This document shows, one piece after another, positions 49,574 through 58,901 of a DNA stretch of 64,000 nucleotides. Source of the stretch: Xanthomonas campestris pv. badrii (GTDB taxonomy: Bacteria > Pseudomonadota > Gammaproteobacteria > Xanthomonadales > Xanthomonadaceae). Position numbers and translations under genes: made by a program. The stretch covers positions 1,054,001 to 1,118,000 of the forward strand of contig NZ_CP051651.1 in NCBI RefSeq assembly GCF_012848175.1, read 5' to 3'. The notes beneath the pieces were generated by a model. The model searched no databases. It saw only the letters and a program-made list of their open reading frames with translations, and was not told the DNA's origin. The stretch's first letter is position 1, and each line of letters begins with the position of its first letter.

Positions 49574-50445
49574 ACGCATCCGACGCGGTACCGCCCAGCG
49601 ATCCGCTGGCCGAGCTGGAGACCCTGCGCCAGCAGAACCAGGCCCTGCGCGAGGAGCTGGAAGAAACCAACCAGGGCGTGCTCGCCCTGTACGCCGAGCT
49701 CGACCAGCAAGCCGAGCAGTTGCGCGATGTGTCCGAGCTCAAGAGCCGCTTCCTGTCGTACATGAGCCATGAGTTCCGCACCCCGCTGGGCTCGATCCTG
49801 AGCATCACCCGGCTGCTGGAAGACGGCATGGACGGGCCGCTCAACGACGAGCAGCTCAAGCAGGTGCGCTTCGTCAGCGCCTCCACGCGCGAACTGAGCG
49901 AGATGGTGGACGATCTGCTGGACCTGGCCAAGATCGAGGCCGGGCGCATCACCATCTCGCCGGGCTGGTTCGACCTGATGGACCTGTTCGCCGCATTGCG
50001 CGGCATGTTCCGCCCGCTCGCCGATGTCGGCACCACCACCTTGATCTTCGAAGATCCGCCGGTGCTGCCGATGCTCTACACCGACGACAAGAAGCTGGCG
50101 CAGATCCTGCGCAACTTCATTTCCAACGCGCTCAAGTTCACCCCGCAAGGCCATGTGCGCGTGCTGGCGCAGCTGGAAGACGAGCACCATGTGCGCTTCA
50201 GCGTGCAGGACACCGGCATCGGCATCGCGCCGGAACTTCACGAAGCCTTGTTCGAGGATTTTGTACAGGTGGACTCGCCGTTTCAGAAGCGCCTGACCGG
50301 CACCGGGCTGGGCCTGTCGATCTGCAAGCGCTTCGCCGAACTGCTGGGTGGACGGGTCGGCATCAATAGCGTGGTGGGGCAGGGGTCGGAATTTTTCGTG
50401 GTGCTGCCGGTGACGCTAGCAGCGGAGAAGGCACTTGGGCAGTAA
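49570..50445 (+). CDS. Soluble histidine kinase of the stressosome operon
   Basis: The 291-residue kinase has a coiled coil (about 14-58), HisKA with His67 (FLSYMSHEFRTPLGSIL) and a complete HATPase_c domain (ILRNFISNALKF, DTGIGIAPE, GTGLGLSI). It lacks membrane spans and sensor domains, so its input is probably protein-protein contact, for example with the released RsbT or the stressosome. It overlaps the preceding gene (ATGA) and the hybrid kinase gene by 11 bases. Confidence 0.93.
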   Translation: MNASDAVPPSDPLAELETLRQQNQALREELEETNQGVLALYAELDQQAEQLRDVSELKSRFLSYMSHEFRTPLGSILSITRLLEDGMDGPLNDEQLKQVRFVSASTRELSEMVDDLLDLAKIEAGRITISPGWFDLMDLFAALRGMFRPLADVGTTTLIFEDPPVLPMLYTDDKKLAQILRNFISNALKFTPQGHVRVLAQLEDEHHVRFSVQDTGIGIAPELHEALFEDFVQVDSPFQKRLTGTGLGLSICKRFAELLGGRVGINSVVGQGSEFFVVLPVTLAAEKALGQ

Positions 50446-52390
50446 GCAGCACATCCTGGTCGTGGACGACAATGCGGTGACGCGCTATTCGGTGCGGCGC
50501 GTGCTGGAGCACCATCATTTCGTGGTCGAGGAAGCCGGCACCGGCACCGATGGCCTGGCCAAGCTGGGCGCGCAGTCGTTCGCCGCAGTGGTGCTGGACG
50601 TCAACCTGCCGGACATGAGCGGTTTCGATATCGTGCGCGCGCTGCGCGCCGAGCCGCGCACGGCGTTGCTGCCGGTGGTACACGTCTCGGCCGCCTCGAT
50701 CGCCACCGGCGACATGATCACCGGGCTGGATGCCGGCGCCGATGCGTACATGATCCATCCGGTGGACCCGAACGTGCTGGTTGCCACGCTGCGCACCTTG
50801 CTGCGCGCGCGCCACGCCGAAGAGGAGCTGCGGGCGAGCGAGGCACGCTTTCGCGAGATCTTCGAACACATCAGCGCACCGATCGCGGTGGTCGATGCGC
50901 AGCTGCACACGCACGAGGTCAATGCGGCGTTCCAGCGCCTGATCGGCAGCGCCAGCCCGGCCGAGGCGATCCAGGCCGCCGGGCTGGACCAGTCCGCGAC
51001 CGTGCAGGCGCTGACCACCGCGCTGCGGCAGCGCGAGCGCTGGAGCGGCGCCCTGACCCTGCTGCGCGATGGCCGGGCACGCGAGACCGAATGGCGGGTA
51101 TCGCCGTACCGCGAGCCGGACCTGGGCTTGCTGATGGTCCAGGACGTGACCGAACAGCGGCTGCGCGAGCGCGAACAGCGGCAGGAACTGGATACTGCCA
51201 CCACCGAGCTGGCGCACCAGATCGCCGAGCGGCAACGCACCGAAATCCAGCTGCTGCAGGCGCAGAAGATGGAAGCGTTGGGCAAGCTCACCGGCGGCAT
51301 CGCGCACGACTTCAACAACCTGCTGACCAGCATCATTTCCGGCCTGGACATGATCCAGCTGGCAGTGGAATCCAACCGCATCGAGCGGGTGCCACGGCTG
51401 GCCGAGATCGCCACCGGCTCGGCGCACCGCGCGGCGGCACTGACCCAGCGCATGCTGGCGTTTGCGCGCAAGCAATCGCTGGATACCCAGCCGTTCGACG
51501 TGAACCTGCGCGTGCGTTCGCTGGAAGACATGCTGCGCCGGTCGATCGGCGAAAACATCGTGCTGGAACTGGAACTGGCCGACGCCACGCTGGTGGCGGT
51601 GGCCGATGCCAACCAGCTGGAAAACGTGGTGCTCAACCTGGTGATCAATGCCCGCGATGCGATGCAGGGCCAGGGCAGCATCCGCGTGCAGACCACCGCG
51701 CATACCGCGCTCGACGACCCGGAGCTGGACGACGGCGAGTATGTGGCGGTGAAGGTGATCGACACCGGCAGCGGGATCGCGCCGGCCATCCTCAACCAGG
51801 TGTTCGAGCCGTTCTTCACCACCAAGCCCATCGGCGAAGGCACCGGGCTGGGGCTGTCGATGACCTACGGGTTTGCGCGTCAGTCCGGTGGTACCGCGCG
51901 CATCGCCAGCCAGGTGGGCGAGGGCACCACGGTGACGCTGTTGCTGCCGCGTGGGCTGACCGCCAGCGAGCTGCCACCGGCGCCGGCACCGAGCACGCCG
52001 CGTACGCACAATGCGCGCATCCTGCTGGTGGACGACACCGACGTGGTGCGCATGATGGTGAGCGAGGTGCTCACCGATGCCGGCTATCTCGTGCTCGAAG
52101 CCGAGGATGCCAACGGCGCGCTGATCCATCTGCGCACCGATGTATCGATCGATCTGGTGGTGTCGGATGTCGGCTTGCCTGGCATGAACGGCCGCGACAT
52201 GGCCGACCTGGCGCGGGTGTTGCGACCGGGGCTGCCGATCCTGTTCATCACCGGCTACGCAGAAAACGCGATCACCCGGCAGGAGTTCCTGGCCGACGGC
52301 ATGGCCATGTTGCCCAAGCCCTTCAGCCTCAACGACCTGCTCAATACCGTCGGGCAGATGCTCGACAGCAGCGCGCTGGCGCGCACGTAG
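50435..52390 (+). CDS. Hybrid sensor kinase: receiver-PAS-HisKA-HATPase-receiver
   Basis: The 651-residue protein has an N-terminal receiver (Asp55 in AVVLDVNLP), a PAS domain (about 135-240), HisKA with His291 (GIAHDFNNLLTS), HATPase_c (VVLNLVINARDAM, DTGSGIAP, GTGLGLSMTYG) and a C-terminal receiver (VVSDVGLPG, KPF). In the first receiver the conserved Lys is His (YMIHP). The start is TTG at 50435, preceded by GGAGAAGG and inside the previous gene. It has no DNA-binding or GGDEF output, so another protein must deliver the signal. Last gene of the operon. Confidence 0.92.
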   Translation: MGSKQHILVVDDNAVTRYSVRRVLEHHHFVVEEAGTGTDGLAKLGAQSFAAVVLDVNLPDMSGFDIVRALRAEPRTALLPVVHVSAASIATGDMITGLDAGADAYMIHPVDPNVLVATLRTLLRARHAEEELRASEARFREIFEHISAPIAVVDAQLHTHEVNAAFQRLIGSASPAEAIQAAGLDQSATVQALTTALRQRERWSGALTLLRDGRARETEWRVSPYREPDLGLLMVQDVTEQRLREREQRQELDTATTELAHQIAERQRTEIQLLQAQKMEALGKLTGGIAHDFNNLLTSIISGLDMIQLAVESNRIERVPRLAEIATGSAHRAAALTQRMLAFARKQSLDTQPFDVNLRVRSLEDMLRRSIGENIVLELELADATLVAVADANQLENVVLNLVINARDAMQGQGSIRVQTTAHTALDDPELDDGEYVAVKVIDTGSGIAPAILNQVFEPFFTTKPIGEGTGLGLSMTYGFARQSGGTARIASQVGEGTTVTLLLPRGLTASELPPAPAPSTPRTHNARILLVDDTDVVRMMVSEVLTDAGYLVLEAEDANGALIHLRTDVSIDLVVSDVGLPGMNGRDMADLARVLRPGLPILFITGYAENAITRQEFLADGMAMLPKPFSLNDLLNTVGQMLDSSALART

Positions 52391-52611
52391 CAGTGGCGCC
52401 GGCCGCGTCGGGCAGCGCCGCGCGTGCAGGCACCGCGCCGCTGCCGGGAGCATCGCCGCGCGCAGAGGTTGGCTGCCGGACACGGTGATCGCTGCCACCT
52501 CGCTGCAACGTTACTGACATATCGTGCGCGCGGCGCCGTGCCGCGCCCACGTTTGGTGCGTCCATGCCAAACGGACTCCTTCTTGCGCCACTCATCCAAG
52601 GACCCACCCGC

Positions 52612-54978
52612 ATGTCGTTGTACTCGCCTGTCTTGCCGGCGCTGACGCCCGCTACCCCGCACACGGTGCGCAGCCGCAGCGCATTGCAGCGCACGCCGCT
52701 GGCACGCGCCTGCGCCGGCCTGTTGCTGGCTTCGATGGCGGCCGCCGCCGCCGCGCAGCAGGCACCGACGCCCCAGGGCGAGGGCAGCCCCACGGCACTG
52801 GATACGGTGATCGTCACCGCCGAGCACCGCGAGCAGAACCTGCAGGAGGTGCCGATGTCGGTGGGCGTGGTGCAGGGCCCGGCCATGCGCCAGTACACCG
52901 CCGGTGGCGACGACACCTTGCTGGCGCTGTCCGGCCGCGTGCCGGGCTTCTATGCCGAGACCACCACCGGGCGCATCTTCCCGCGCTTCTACATCCGTGG
53001 CCTGGGCAATATCGACTTCTATCTGGGCGCTTCGCAGCCGGTGTCCATCATCCAGGACGACGTGGTGCTGGAGCATGTGGTGCTCAAGTCCAACCCGGTC
53101 TACGACGTGGACCAGGTCGAAGTGCTGCGCGGCCCGCAGGGCACCCTGTTCGGCCGCAACACCACTGCCGGCATCGTCAAGTTCGACACCGTCAAGCCGG
53201 GCGACACCTATAGCGGCCGTCTCGATGCCAGCTACGGCAGCTACAACACGGTATCGCTGGATGGCGGCTTCGGTGGCCCGATCAACGATGTGCTGTCGTT
53301 TCGCGTCTCGGCGTTGTACCAGCACCGCGACGACTGGGTGGACAACACCTTCGCCGGCAGCAGCGCCGATGGCACGCGCACCCCGCGCAAGGACGCGATG
53401 GGCGGCTACGACGACCGCAACGCGCGCCTGCAGGTACTGTTGAAGCCCAACGATGCGTTCTCGTTGCTGGGCTCGGTGCACACGCGCGATTACGACGGCA
53501 CCTCCACGCTGTTCCTGCGCAATGCGGTCACCCGCGGCAGCGACAAGGTGGACGTGCCGCGCGATCGGGCGGCCTACGACGAAGCGCACGACAACCCGCA
53601 GGCGTACCAGACCGACGGCGGCTCGCTCAAGGCGATCTACGACTTCGGCGGCGTGTCGCTGACCTCGATCACCGCTTACGAAACCACCTCCGGCTACAGC
53701 CGTGGCGACACCGATGGCGGCGCAGCGGCCAACTTCCCGGTCGATGGCGTGCCGAACGGGTTCGGCCAGTCGATGGGCCAGATCCGCGACCTGGACCAGT
53801 ACACCCAGGAACTGCGCCTGGCCAGCGAAGGCGACCAGGCGCTGCAGTGGCAGGTGGGCGCGTTCTACTTCGATGGCCGCGACACCACCGATTTCTACCA
53901 GCGTGCGTACTTCCTGCAGACCGCCGCGCGCAATCCCAACAACTGGGTGCGCCTGCGCAACACCAATACCTCGTGGGCCGGTTTCGGTCAGCTCAGCTAC
54001 AAGGCCACCGACGCACTGACGCTGACCGCCGGCATCCGTCAGACCAAGGACACCAAGCAAACCCGCCTGCTCAAGAGCGCCGACACCGCTACTGGCGTGG
54101 TGACCTATCGCGGCCGGCGCGACGTGCGCCTGTCCGACACCCAGCCCAGCTGGGACCTGAGCGCGATGTATGAAATCGACCCGCAGCTGAGCGTGTATGC
54201 ACGCGTGGCGCGCGGCTTCCGCGGCCCCACCATCCAGGGCCGCAGCGCGGTGTTCAATTCCGACTTCACCACCGCCGATTCGGAAACCATCCTGTCCTGG
54301 GAAGCCGGCATCAAGAGCAGCCTGTTCGACAATCGCCTGCGGTTGAATGTCAGCGGCTTCACCTACACCGTCGATGACATCCAGCTCAACGGCAACGACT
54401 CGGACGGCAATGGTGTGCTGTTCAATGCCGACAAGGCCAAGGCCTACGGCCTGGAAGCGGATCTGGACTGGCGCCCGATCTCCAACCTGTCGCTCACTGC
54501 CGGCCTGAGCCTGCTGCACAGCGAAATCCACGACAAGCGCGTCTATGCACAGGCTTGCGCACTCAATGGCGTGGTGGTGTGCACGGTCAACGACCCGACC
54601 ATCCGCGTGGGTGCCAACACCTTTGCACAGATCGACGGCAACCCGTTGCCCAATGCGCCCAAGTACAACCTCAACCTGGCGGCGCGCTACGACATCCCGG
54701 TGGGCAATGACGGCGCGTTCTTCGTATCCACCGACTGGAACAGGCAGGGCCAGACCAGCTTCGTGCTGTACGACTCCACCGAGTTCCGCGCCGACGGCAA
54801 CTTCGAAGGCGGCCTCAAGCTTGGCTATACCGGCGGTTATGGTGCGTGGGAAGTGGCGGCATTCGCACGCAACATCACCAACGAAAAGAACCTCAAGGGT
54901 GTGATCGAAAACTACATGGCGGCGGTCTATAACGAGCCGCGCATCGTGGGTGTGTCGGTCAACGTCAACTGGCAGTAA
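52612..54978 (+). CDS. TonB-dependent outer-membrane receptor
   Basis: The 788-residue protein has a signal peptide (about 28-52, LARACAGLLLASMAAAAAAQQ), a possible TonB box (DTVIVTA), a plug domain with QVEVLRGPQGTLFGRNTTAGIV, and a 22-strand barrel ending in an aromatic-terminal strand (RIVGVSVNVNWQ). It imports a siderophore, sugar or other ligand with energy from TonB; the ligand is unknown. AAGGA precedes the ATG at 52612. It lies 222 bases after the signalling operon on the same strand, with no clear shared control. Confidence 0.93.
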   Translation: MSLYSPVLPALTPATPHTVRSRSALQRTPLARACAGLLLASMAAAAAAQQAPTPQGEGSPTALDTVIVTAEHREQNLQEVPMSVGVVQGPAMRQYTAGGDDTLLALSGRVPGFYAETTTGRIFPRFYIRGLGNIDFYLGASQPVSIIQDDVVLEHVVLKSNPVYDVDQVEVLRGPQGTLFGRNTTAGIVKFDTVKPGDTYSGRLDASYGSYNTVSLDGGFGGPINDVLSFRVSALYQHRDDWVDNTFAGSSADGTRTPRKDAMGGYDDRNARLQVLLKPNDAFSLLGSVHTRDYDGTSTLFLRNAVTRGSDKVDVPRDRAAYDEAHDNPQAYQTDGGSLKAIYDFGGVSLTSITAYETTSGYSRGDTDGGAAANFPVDGVPNGFGQSMGQIRDLDQYTQELRLASEGDQALQWQVGAFYFDGRDTTDFYQRAYFLQTAARNPNNWVRLRNTNTSWAGFGQLSYKATDALTLTAGIRQTKDTKQTRLLKSADTATGVVTYRGRRDVRLSDTQPSWDLSAMYEIDPQLSVYARVARGFRGPTIQGRSAVFNSDFTTADSETILSWEAGIKSSLFDNRLRLNVSGFTYTVDDIQLNGNDSDGNGVLFNADKAKAYGLEADLDWRPISNLSLTAGLSLLHSEIHDKRVYAQACALNGVVVCTVNDPTIRVGANTFAQIDGNPLPNAPKYNLNLAARYDIPVGNDGAFFVSTDWNRQGQTSFVLYDSTEFRADGNFEGGLKLGYTGGYGAWEVAAFARNITNEKNLKGVIENYMAAVYNEPRIVGVSVNVNWQ

Positions 54979-55034
54979 CGCCTGCCTGGGGCAAGGCCGC
55001 GGCGCAGCCGTCGCGGCCCTGTCTGGTGTGTCGG

Positions 55035-55520
55035 TCAAGCCAGCGGCGTGGATGCGCCGCTGGCGTTGTCATCTCGGCCCTGGCTCAGCACCGAGCGCAC
55101 CCAGGTGACGATCTGCGCACTGCTCACCGCGCCGGAATGCCGGCCGATCTCATGCCCGCCGCGCAGTACCAGCAGGGTGGGAATGCTGCGAATGCCAAAA
55201 CGCGTGCCCAGTGTCGGATGCAGGTCGGTATCCACCTTGGCCAGCCGCACCTGCGGCTCCAGCGTTGCCGCCGCGGTGGCGTATTGCGGCGCCATGCTCA
55301 GGCACGGCCCGCACCACGGCGCCCAGAAATCCACCACCAGCGGCAGGTCGCTGCGCACGGCGTGCTTGTCGAAATCAACAGCCGACAGCGCCACCGGCGC
55401 GCCGAGAAACAACGAGCGATGGCAGTGACCGCAGTTGGGCGCATCGTGCAGACGCGCCCGCGCAATGCGGTTCATCGACGCGCAGCTTGGGCAGGCAATC
55501 AGCAGCGGGGCGTCGGTCAT
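55035..55520 (-). CDS. trxC: Thioredoxin 2 (TrxC)
   Basis: The 161-residue protein has the TrxC layout: an N-terminal zinc-binding region (ACPSC ... CGHC) followed by a thioredoxin fold with active site FWAPWCGPCLSMAP and the cis-Pro segment RSIPTLLVLRGG. It reduces protein disulphides in the cytoplasm and is often induced by oxidative stress. The ATG at 55520 (MTDAPLLIACPSC) is the family start. It converges with the TonB receptor gene. Confidence 0.93.
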   Translation of the reverse strand: MTDAPLLIACPSCASMNRIARARLHDAPNCGHCHRSLFLGAPVALSAVDFDKHAVRSDLPLVVDFWAPWCGPCLSMAPQYATAAATLEPQVRLAKVDTDLHPTLGTRFGIRSIPTLLVLRGGHEIGRHSGAVSSAQIVTWVRSVLSQGRDDNASGASTPLA

Positions 55521-55686
55521 GCAGGGTCTCCGGTGGTCAGGCAGGGCGCTCGCCGGGTTGCGCCACCGTGGCGGCGAACGCAGCGACAGGCCGCCAGTGT
55601 AGCCACCACGACGCTTTACAGCGGTGTCATGCCCCCAGCCGCACCGCACTGTATGGTGCACTACGGCTGGAGCGCACGCCGCGTGC

Positions 55687-56052
55687 TCAGGCCGATTGCC
55701 CCAGCACCACGGTCGGAACGAAGCCGCCATAGACCATGCGTTTGCCGTCGAAGGGCATCGGGTTGACCGATGGGTCCATGCGCGGGTCCTCCATCATCTT
55801 GCGCATACCCTCGTCGCGGGTGGCCTTGTCCGGCCACTCGATCCAGGAAAACACCACCGTCTCGTCCCCGGTGGCCTCCACCGCGCGATAGAAGTCGGTC
55901 CATTGCCCATGCTGGACATCGTCGCCCCAGCACTCCACCACGCGCAGCGCGCCGTATTCCATGATGACCGCATCGCCCATGCGGGCATGGGCGATAAACG
56001 CGTCCTTGTTGGCCGTGGGCACGGCAAGCACAAATCCATCGATATACGACAT
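55687..56052 (-). CDS. DUF1428 family protein
   Basis: The 121-residue protein matches DUF1428 (YbaA-like, dimeric ferredoxin-like alpha-beta barrel): MSYIDGFVLAVPTANKDAF, VVECWGDDV and FSWIEWPDKATRDEGMRKMMEDPRM. Function is unknown. A strong GGAGGTGG ribosome-binding site precedes the ATG. An 8-bp inverted repeat (CTCCGGTG/CACCGGAG at 56068-56091) lies 16 bases upstream. Confidence 0.9.
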   Translation of the reverse strand: MSYIDGFVLAVPTANKDAFIAHARMGDAVIMEYGALRVVECWGDDVQHGQWTDFYRAVEATGDETVVFSWIEWPDKATRDEGMRKMMEDPRMDPSVNPMPFDGKRMVYGGFVPTVVLGQSA

Positions 56053-56374
56053 AACCACCTCCGTAGACTCCGGTGTACGCCTGCACCGGAGGGTGACCAA
56101 GGGATGTTGGTGCGGCCAAGACCGTGGGAAGCAGATGGGGACAGGAGCGTGCATCCAGCGCGCTTGCCATGCGAGCATACGGCGCATGCGGCCGTTCGGC
56201 ACTGCTCGAGTTGGCTGTCACGCAGCGCGTGCCGCGTGCAGCGCCTGTCGTGCTCGCTCGACCGGCTGCGGGCAGCACGCGCAGGCTAGGTTTGGCCGAT
56301 GACGGCGGCCGCCGCCCCTGCAGGATGCGGCCGGTACCCGCTGTGAAGTGCGGGAAGCGCAACCGCTGCGGCGG
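56053..56374. other. Intergenic region between DUF1428 and the receiver-kinase gene
   Basis: No gene is visible in these 322 bases. Apart from the CTCCGGTG...CACCGGAG dyad at 56068-56091 near the DUF1428 start I see only GC-rich sequence without strong hairpins. Confidence 0.5.
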
Positions 56375-57499
56375 TCAGGCTGCCAGGTTGTGGCGGCGCA
56401 GCCGGGCTTCGAACACCACTTCGCCGTCTTCGTTGCGCGCCTGCAAGGTGCCACCGTGGGCCCTGACGAACTGGTCGGCAATGAACAGCCCCAGTCCCAG
56501 CCCCTGGCTGGCATGGAAGCTGGCCTTGAACGGTTCGAACAGCCGCGGCATCAGGCTGTCGGGAATATGCCCGGCATTGCGTACCGACAGCCGCAAGGTG
56601 TCGGCCTCGCGCCCGTCCAGATGCACCTGCACCGGATGCTGGCCGCCATGCAGCACGGCATTGCCGACCAGGTTGGACACCACCTGGGCCAAGCGGTCGC
56701 CGTCGCCATCGCCGTGCAGGTCGCCCTCGGTACGCAGGTCAATGACGGTGTGCGGATTGGCCTGCGCCACCTCACCCACCACGCCATGCGCCACCTCCCC
56801 GAAATTGCAGGGGCCGAACTGCATCGGCAATCCATCGGTGCGCAGGCGCGAGAAATCCAGCAATTGCTCGACCATGCGCGCCATGCGGCGCGCGCTGTTT
56901 TCCAGGTGCTCGAGCGTGCGTGCCGCCGCGCCGCCGGCCTCCACGTCCAGACTGAGCTTGTCGGCGCACAACAAAATCACCGACAACGGCGTGCGCAGGT
57001 CGTGGGTGAGCACCGCCATCATGGTTTCGTTGAGCGTGAGCGCGCGTTCCAGCGAGGCGTTGCGTGCCTTGAGCAGGCGCCGCTGCTGGTACAACTCGAT
57101 GAACACGTTGACCTTGCTCAGGATCACGTGCGGCTCGATGGGCTTGTGCAGGAAATCCACCGCGCCGGTCTCATAGCCCTGGAAGGCGCGCATCGGGTCG
57201 TTCGGCGAAGCGGTCAGGAAAATGATCGGCACATGCCGGGTGCGCTGCGAGCCGCGCATCAGTTCGGCCAACGAAAAACCGTCCATCTCCGGCATGTGCA
57301 CATCGAGCAGGGCCAGCGCCACGTCGTGTTCGAGCAGCAGCTCCAGCGCCTGCGCACCGGAGGCGGCGCACAGCACTTCGATGCCGTCGCGCTGCAGCAG
57401 CGCGTCCATCGCCACCAGGTTCTGCGGCACATCGTCCACGATCAGGATCTTGGCGGGTTCGTCGCCGGGCGCAGCGGGGCCGGTCGCGGTGAGGTTCAT
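56375..57499 (-). CDS. Receiver-histidine kinase protein
   Basis: The 374-residue protein has an N-terminal receiver (Asp66 in ALALLDVHMPEMDG, Lys119 in LHKP), HisKA with His166 (AVLTHDLRTPLSVIL) and HATPase_c (VVSNLVGNAVLHGG, GLGLGLFIADQFV). It is the last gene of a four-gene overlapping unit (hybrid kinase, CheR, CheB, this protein). The receiver is probably phosphorylated by the large hybrid kinase and tunes this kinase; it has no DNA-binding domain. Start at 57499 overlaps the cheB-like stop. Confidence 0.92.
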   Translation of the reverse strand: MNLTATGPAAPGDEPAKILIVDDVPQNLVAMDALLQRDGIEVLCAASGAQALELLLEHDVALALLDVHMPEMDGFSLAELMRGSQRTRHVPIIFLTASPNDPMRAFQGYETGAVDFLHKPIEPHVILSKVNVFIELYQQRRLLKARNASLERALTLNETMMAVLTHDLRTPLSVILLCADKLSLDVEAGGAAARTLEHLENSARRMARMVEQLLDFSRLRTDGLPMQFGPCNFGEVAHGVVGEVAQANPHTVIDLRTEGDLHGDGDGDRLAQVVSNLVGNAVLHGGQHPVQVHLDGREADTLRLSVRNAGHIPDSLMPRLFEPFKASFHASQGLGLGLFIADQFVRAHGGTLQARNEDGEVVFEARLRRHNLAA

Positions 57500-58080
57500 G
57501 GGTGAAAGGCTTCCAGTTCGCTGCAGATCGCCTGCAGGGTCAGCACCGCATCGGCGCCGGCGTGGGCAAGCGCGGAGGCGGGCATCAAGGGGGAGGCTGC
57601 ATCGTCGGGCAGTTGGATCCAGGCCGTGCCGCCGGCAGCGCGCACGGCCGCCACACCGGCGCTGCCATCGCTGCTGGCGCCAGTGAGCAGGATCGCCAGC
57701 AGGCGCTCGGCAAACACATCGGCGGCCGACTCGAACAGCGGGTCGATCGCCGGGCGCGAAAACAGCACCGGTGCATCCATCGACAGCGCCAGGCTGGTGC
57801 GGCTTTCCACCAGCAGGTGGTAATCGGGCGGAGCGATGGTGACCGTGCCGGCCAGCAACGGCTGCTTGTCTTCGGCCTCGCGCACCGGCAGCGCGCAGCG
57901 CGCATCCATCAGTTCGGCCACACGGCTGGCGCGGTCGCGCGGCAGGTGCAGCACCACCAGCACCGGTATCGGCAGGGCGGCCGGCAGGCTGGACAACAGC
58001 GCCTGCAGCGCCGTGACCCCGCCGGCCGATGCACCGATCACCACCGCGTCGAAGCGCGGGTGCGCAGGCAGAGCGCTCAT
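57496..58080 (-). CDS. CheB-type methylesterase without receiver domain
   Basis: The 194-residue protein is only the CheB catalytic domain: VVIGASAGGVTALQ (Ser18), VVLHLPRDR (His45), and LLTGASSDGSAGV (Asp of the triad). CheB normally removes methyl groups from glutamate residues of chemoreceptors and is gated by an N-terminal receiver, which is missing here. It overlaps the CheR gene before it and the receiver-kinase gene after it. No chemoreceptor is encoded nearby. Confidence 0.9.
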   Translation of the reverse strand: MSALPAHPRFDAVVIGASAGGVTALQALLSSLPAALPIPVLVVLHLPRDRASRVAELMDARCALPVREAEDKQPLLAGTVTIAPPDYHLLVESRTSLALSMDAPVLFSRPAIDPLFESAADVFAERLLAILLTGASSDGSAGVAAVRAAGGTAWIQLPDDAASPLMPASALAHAGADAVLTLQAICSELEAFHP

Positions 58081-58901
58081 GCGGCCTTCCGATACAGGCG
58101 TTGTTCGCGCGCGCAGGTTTCAAAGGCCTGCGCATGCGCGCCGAACTGCAGCGATTCCTTGCTGCCCAGGCCCAGGAACCCGCGGTGCACCAGCGCCTCG
58201 AAGAACAGGCCCACCGCGCGGTCCTGCAGGCTGCGGTTGAAATAGATCAGCACATTGCGGCACGACACCAGATGCACTTCCGAGAACACCGTGTCGGTGG
58301 CCAGGCTGTGATCGGCGAACACGATGTTGCGCTTCAGGCGACGGTCGAACACCGCGCCGTCGTAGGCGGTGGTGTAGTAATCCGACAACGAGCCCAGGCC
58401 GCCGGCATCCAGATAATTGCGGCTGAACTGCGCGATGCGGTCGATACCGTAGACACCGGCTTCGGCCATGCTCAGTGCCTCGGGATTGATGTCGGTGGCA
58501 TAGATCACCGCTCTTTCCAGCAGGCCTTCCTCGTGTAGCAGGATCGCCAGCGACCAGACTTCTTCGCCGGTACTGCAGCCGGCTACCCACAGCTTGATCG
58601 AAGGATAGGTACGCAATACCGGCAGCGCATGCTCGCGCAACACGCGAAAATACGCAGGATCGCGGAACATCTCCGACACCTGCACGGTGAAGAACTGCAT
58701 CGCCTGCGCGAAGGTGTCCGGCTCGTGCAGCAGGCGGTGCTGCAGGTCGGCCACGCGCGCGCACTCGAAGCGCGCCATCGCATGGCGCATGCGCCGGCGC
58801 AGCGAGGACACCGCGTAATCGCGGAAATCGTAGTGATAGCGCTGGTAGACGGCCTCCAGCAGCACCCGCAATTCCAGGTCGAACAGTTCTACCGAATTCA
58901 T
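58077..58901 (-). CDS. CheR-type protein-glutamate methyltransferase
   Basis: The 274-residue SAM-dependent methyltransferase has the CheR N-terminal helical domain (YDFRDYAVSSLRRRMRHAM) and the catalytic domain with VAGCSTGEEVWSLAILL, YATDINPEALSMAEAG and CRNVLIYF. It lacks the C-terminal pentapeptide-binding extension needed in some chemotaxis systems. Its genes neighbours are a CheB-like esterase downstream and the large hybrid kinase upstream, each overlapping by four bases. Confidence 0.93.
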   Translation of the reverse strand: MNSVELFDLELRVLLEAVYQRYHYDFRDYAVSSLRRRMRHAMARFECARVADLQHRLLHEPDTFAQAMQFFTVQVSEMFRDPAYFRVLREHALPVLRTYPSIKLWVAGCSTGEEVWSLAILLHEEGLLERAVIYATDINPEALSMAEAGVYGIDRIAQFSRNYLDAGGLGSLSDYYTTAYDGAVFDRRLKRNIVFADHSLATDTVFSEVHLVSCRNVLIYFNRSLQDRAVGLFFEALVHRGFLGLGSKESLQFGAHAQAFETCAREQRLYRKAA

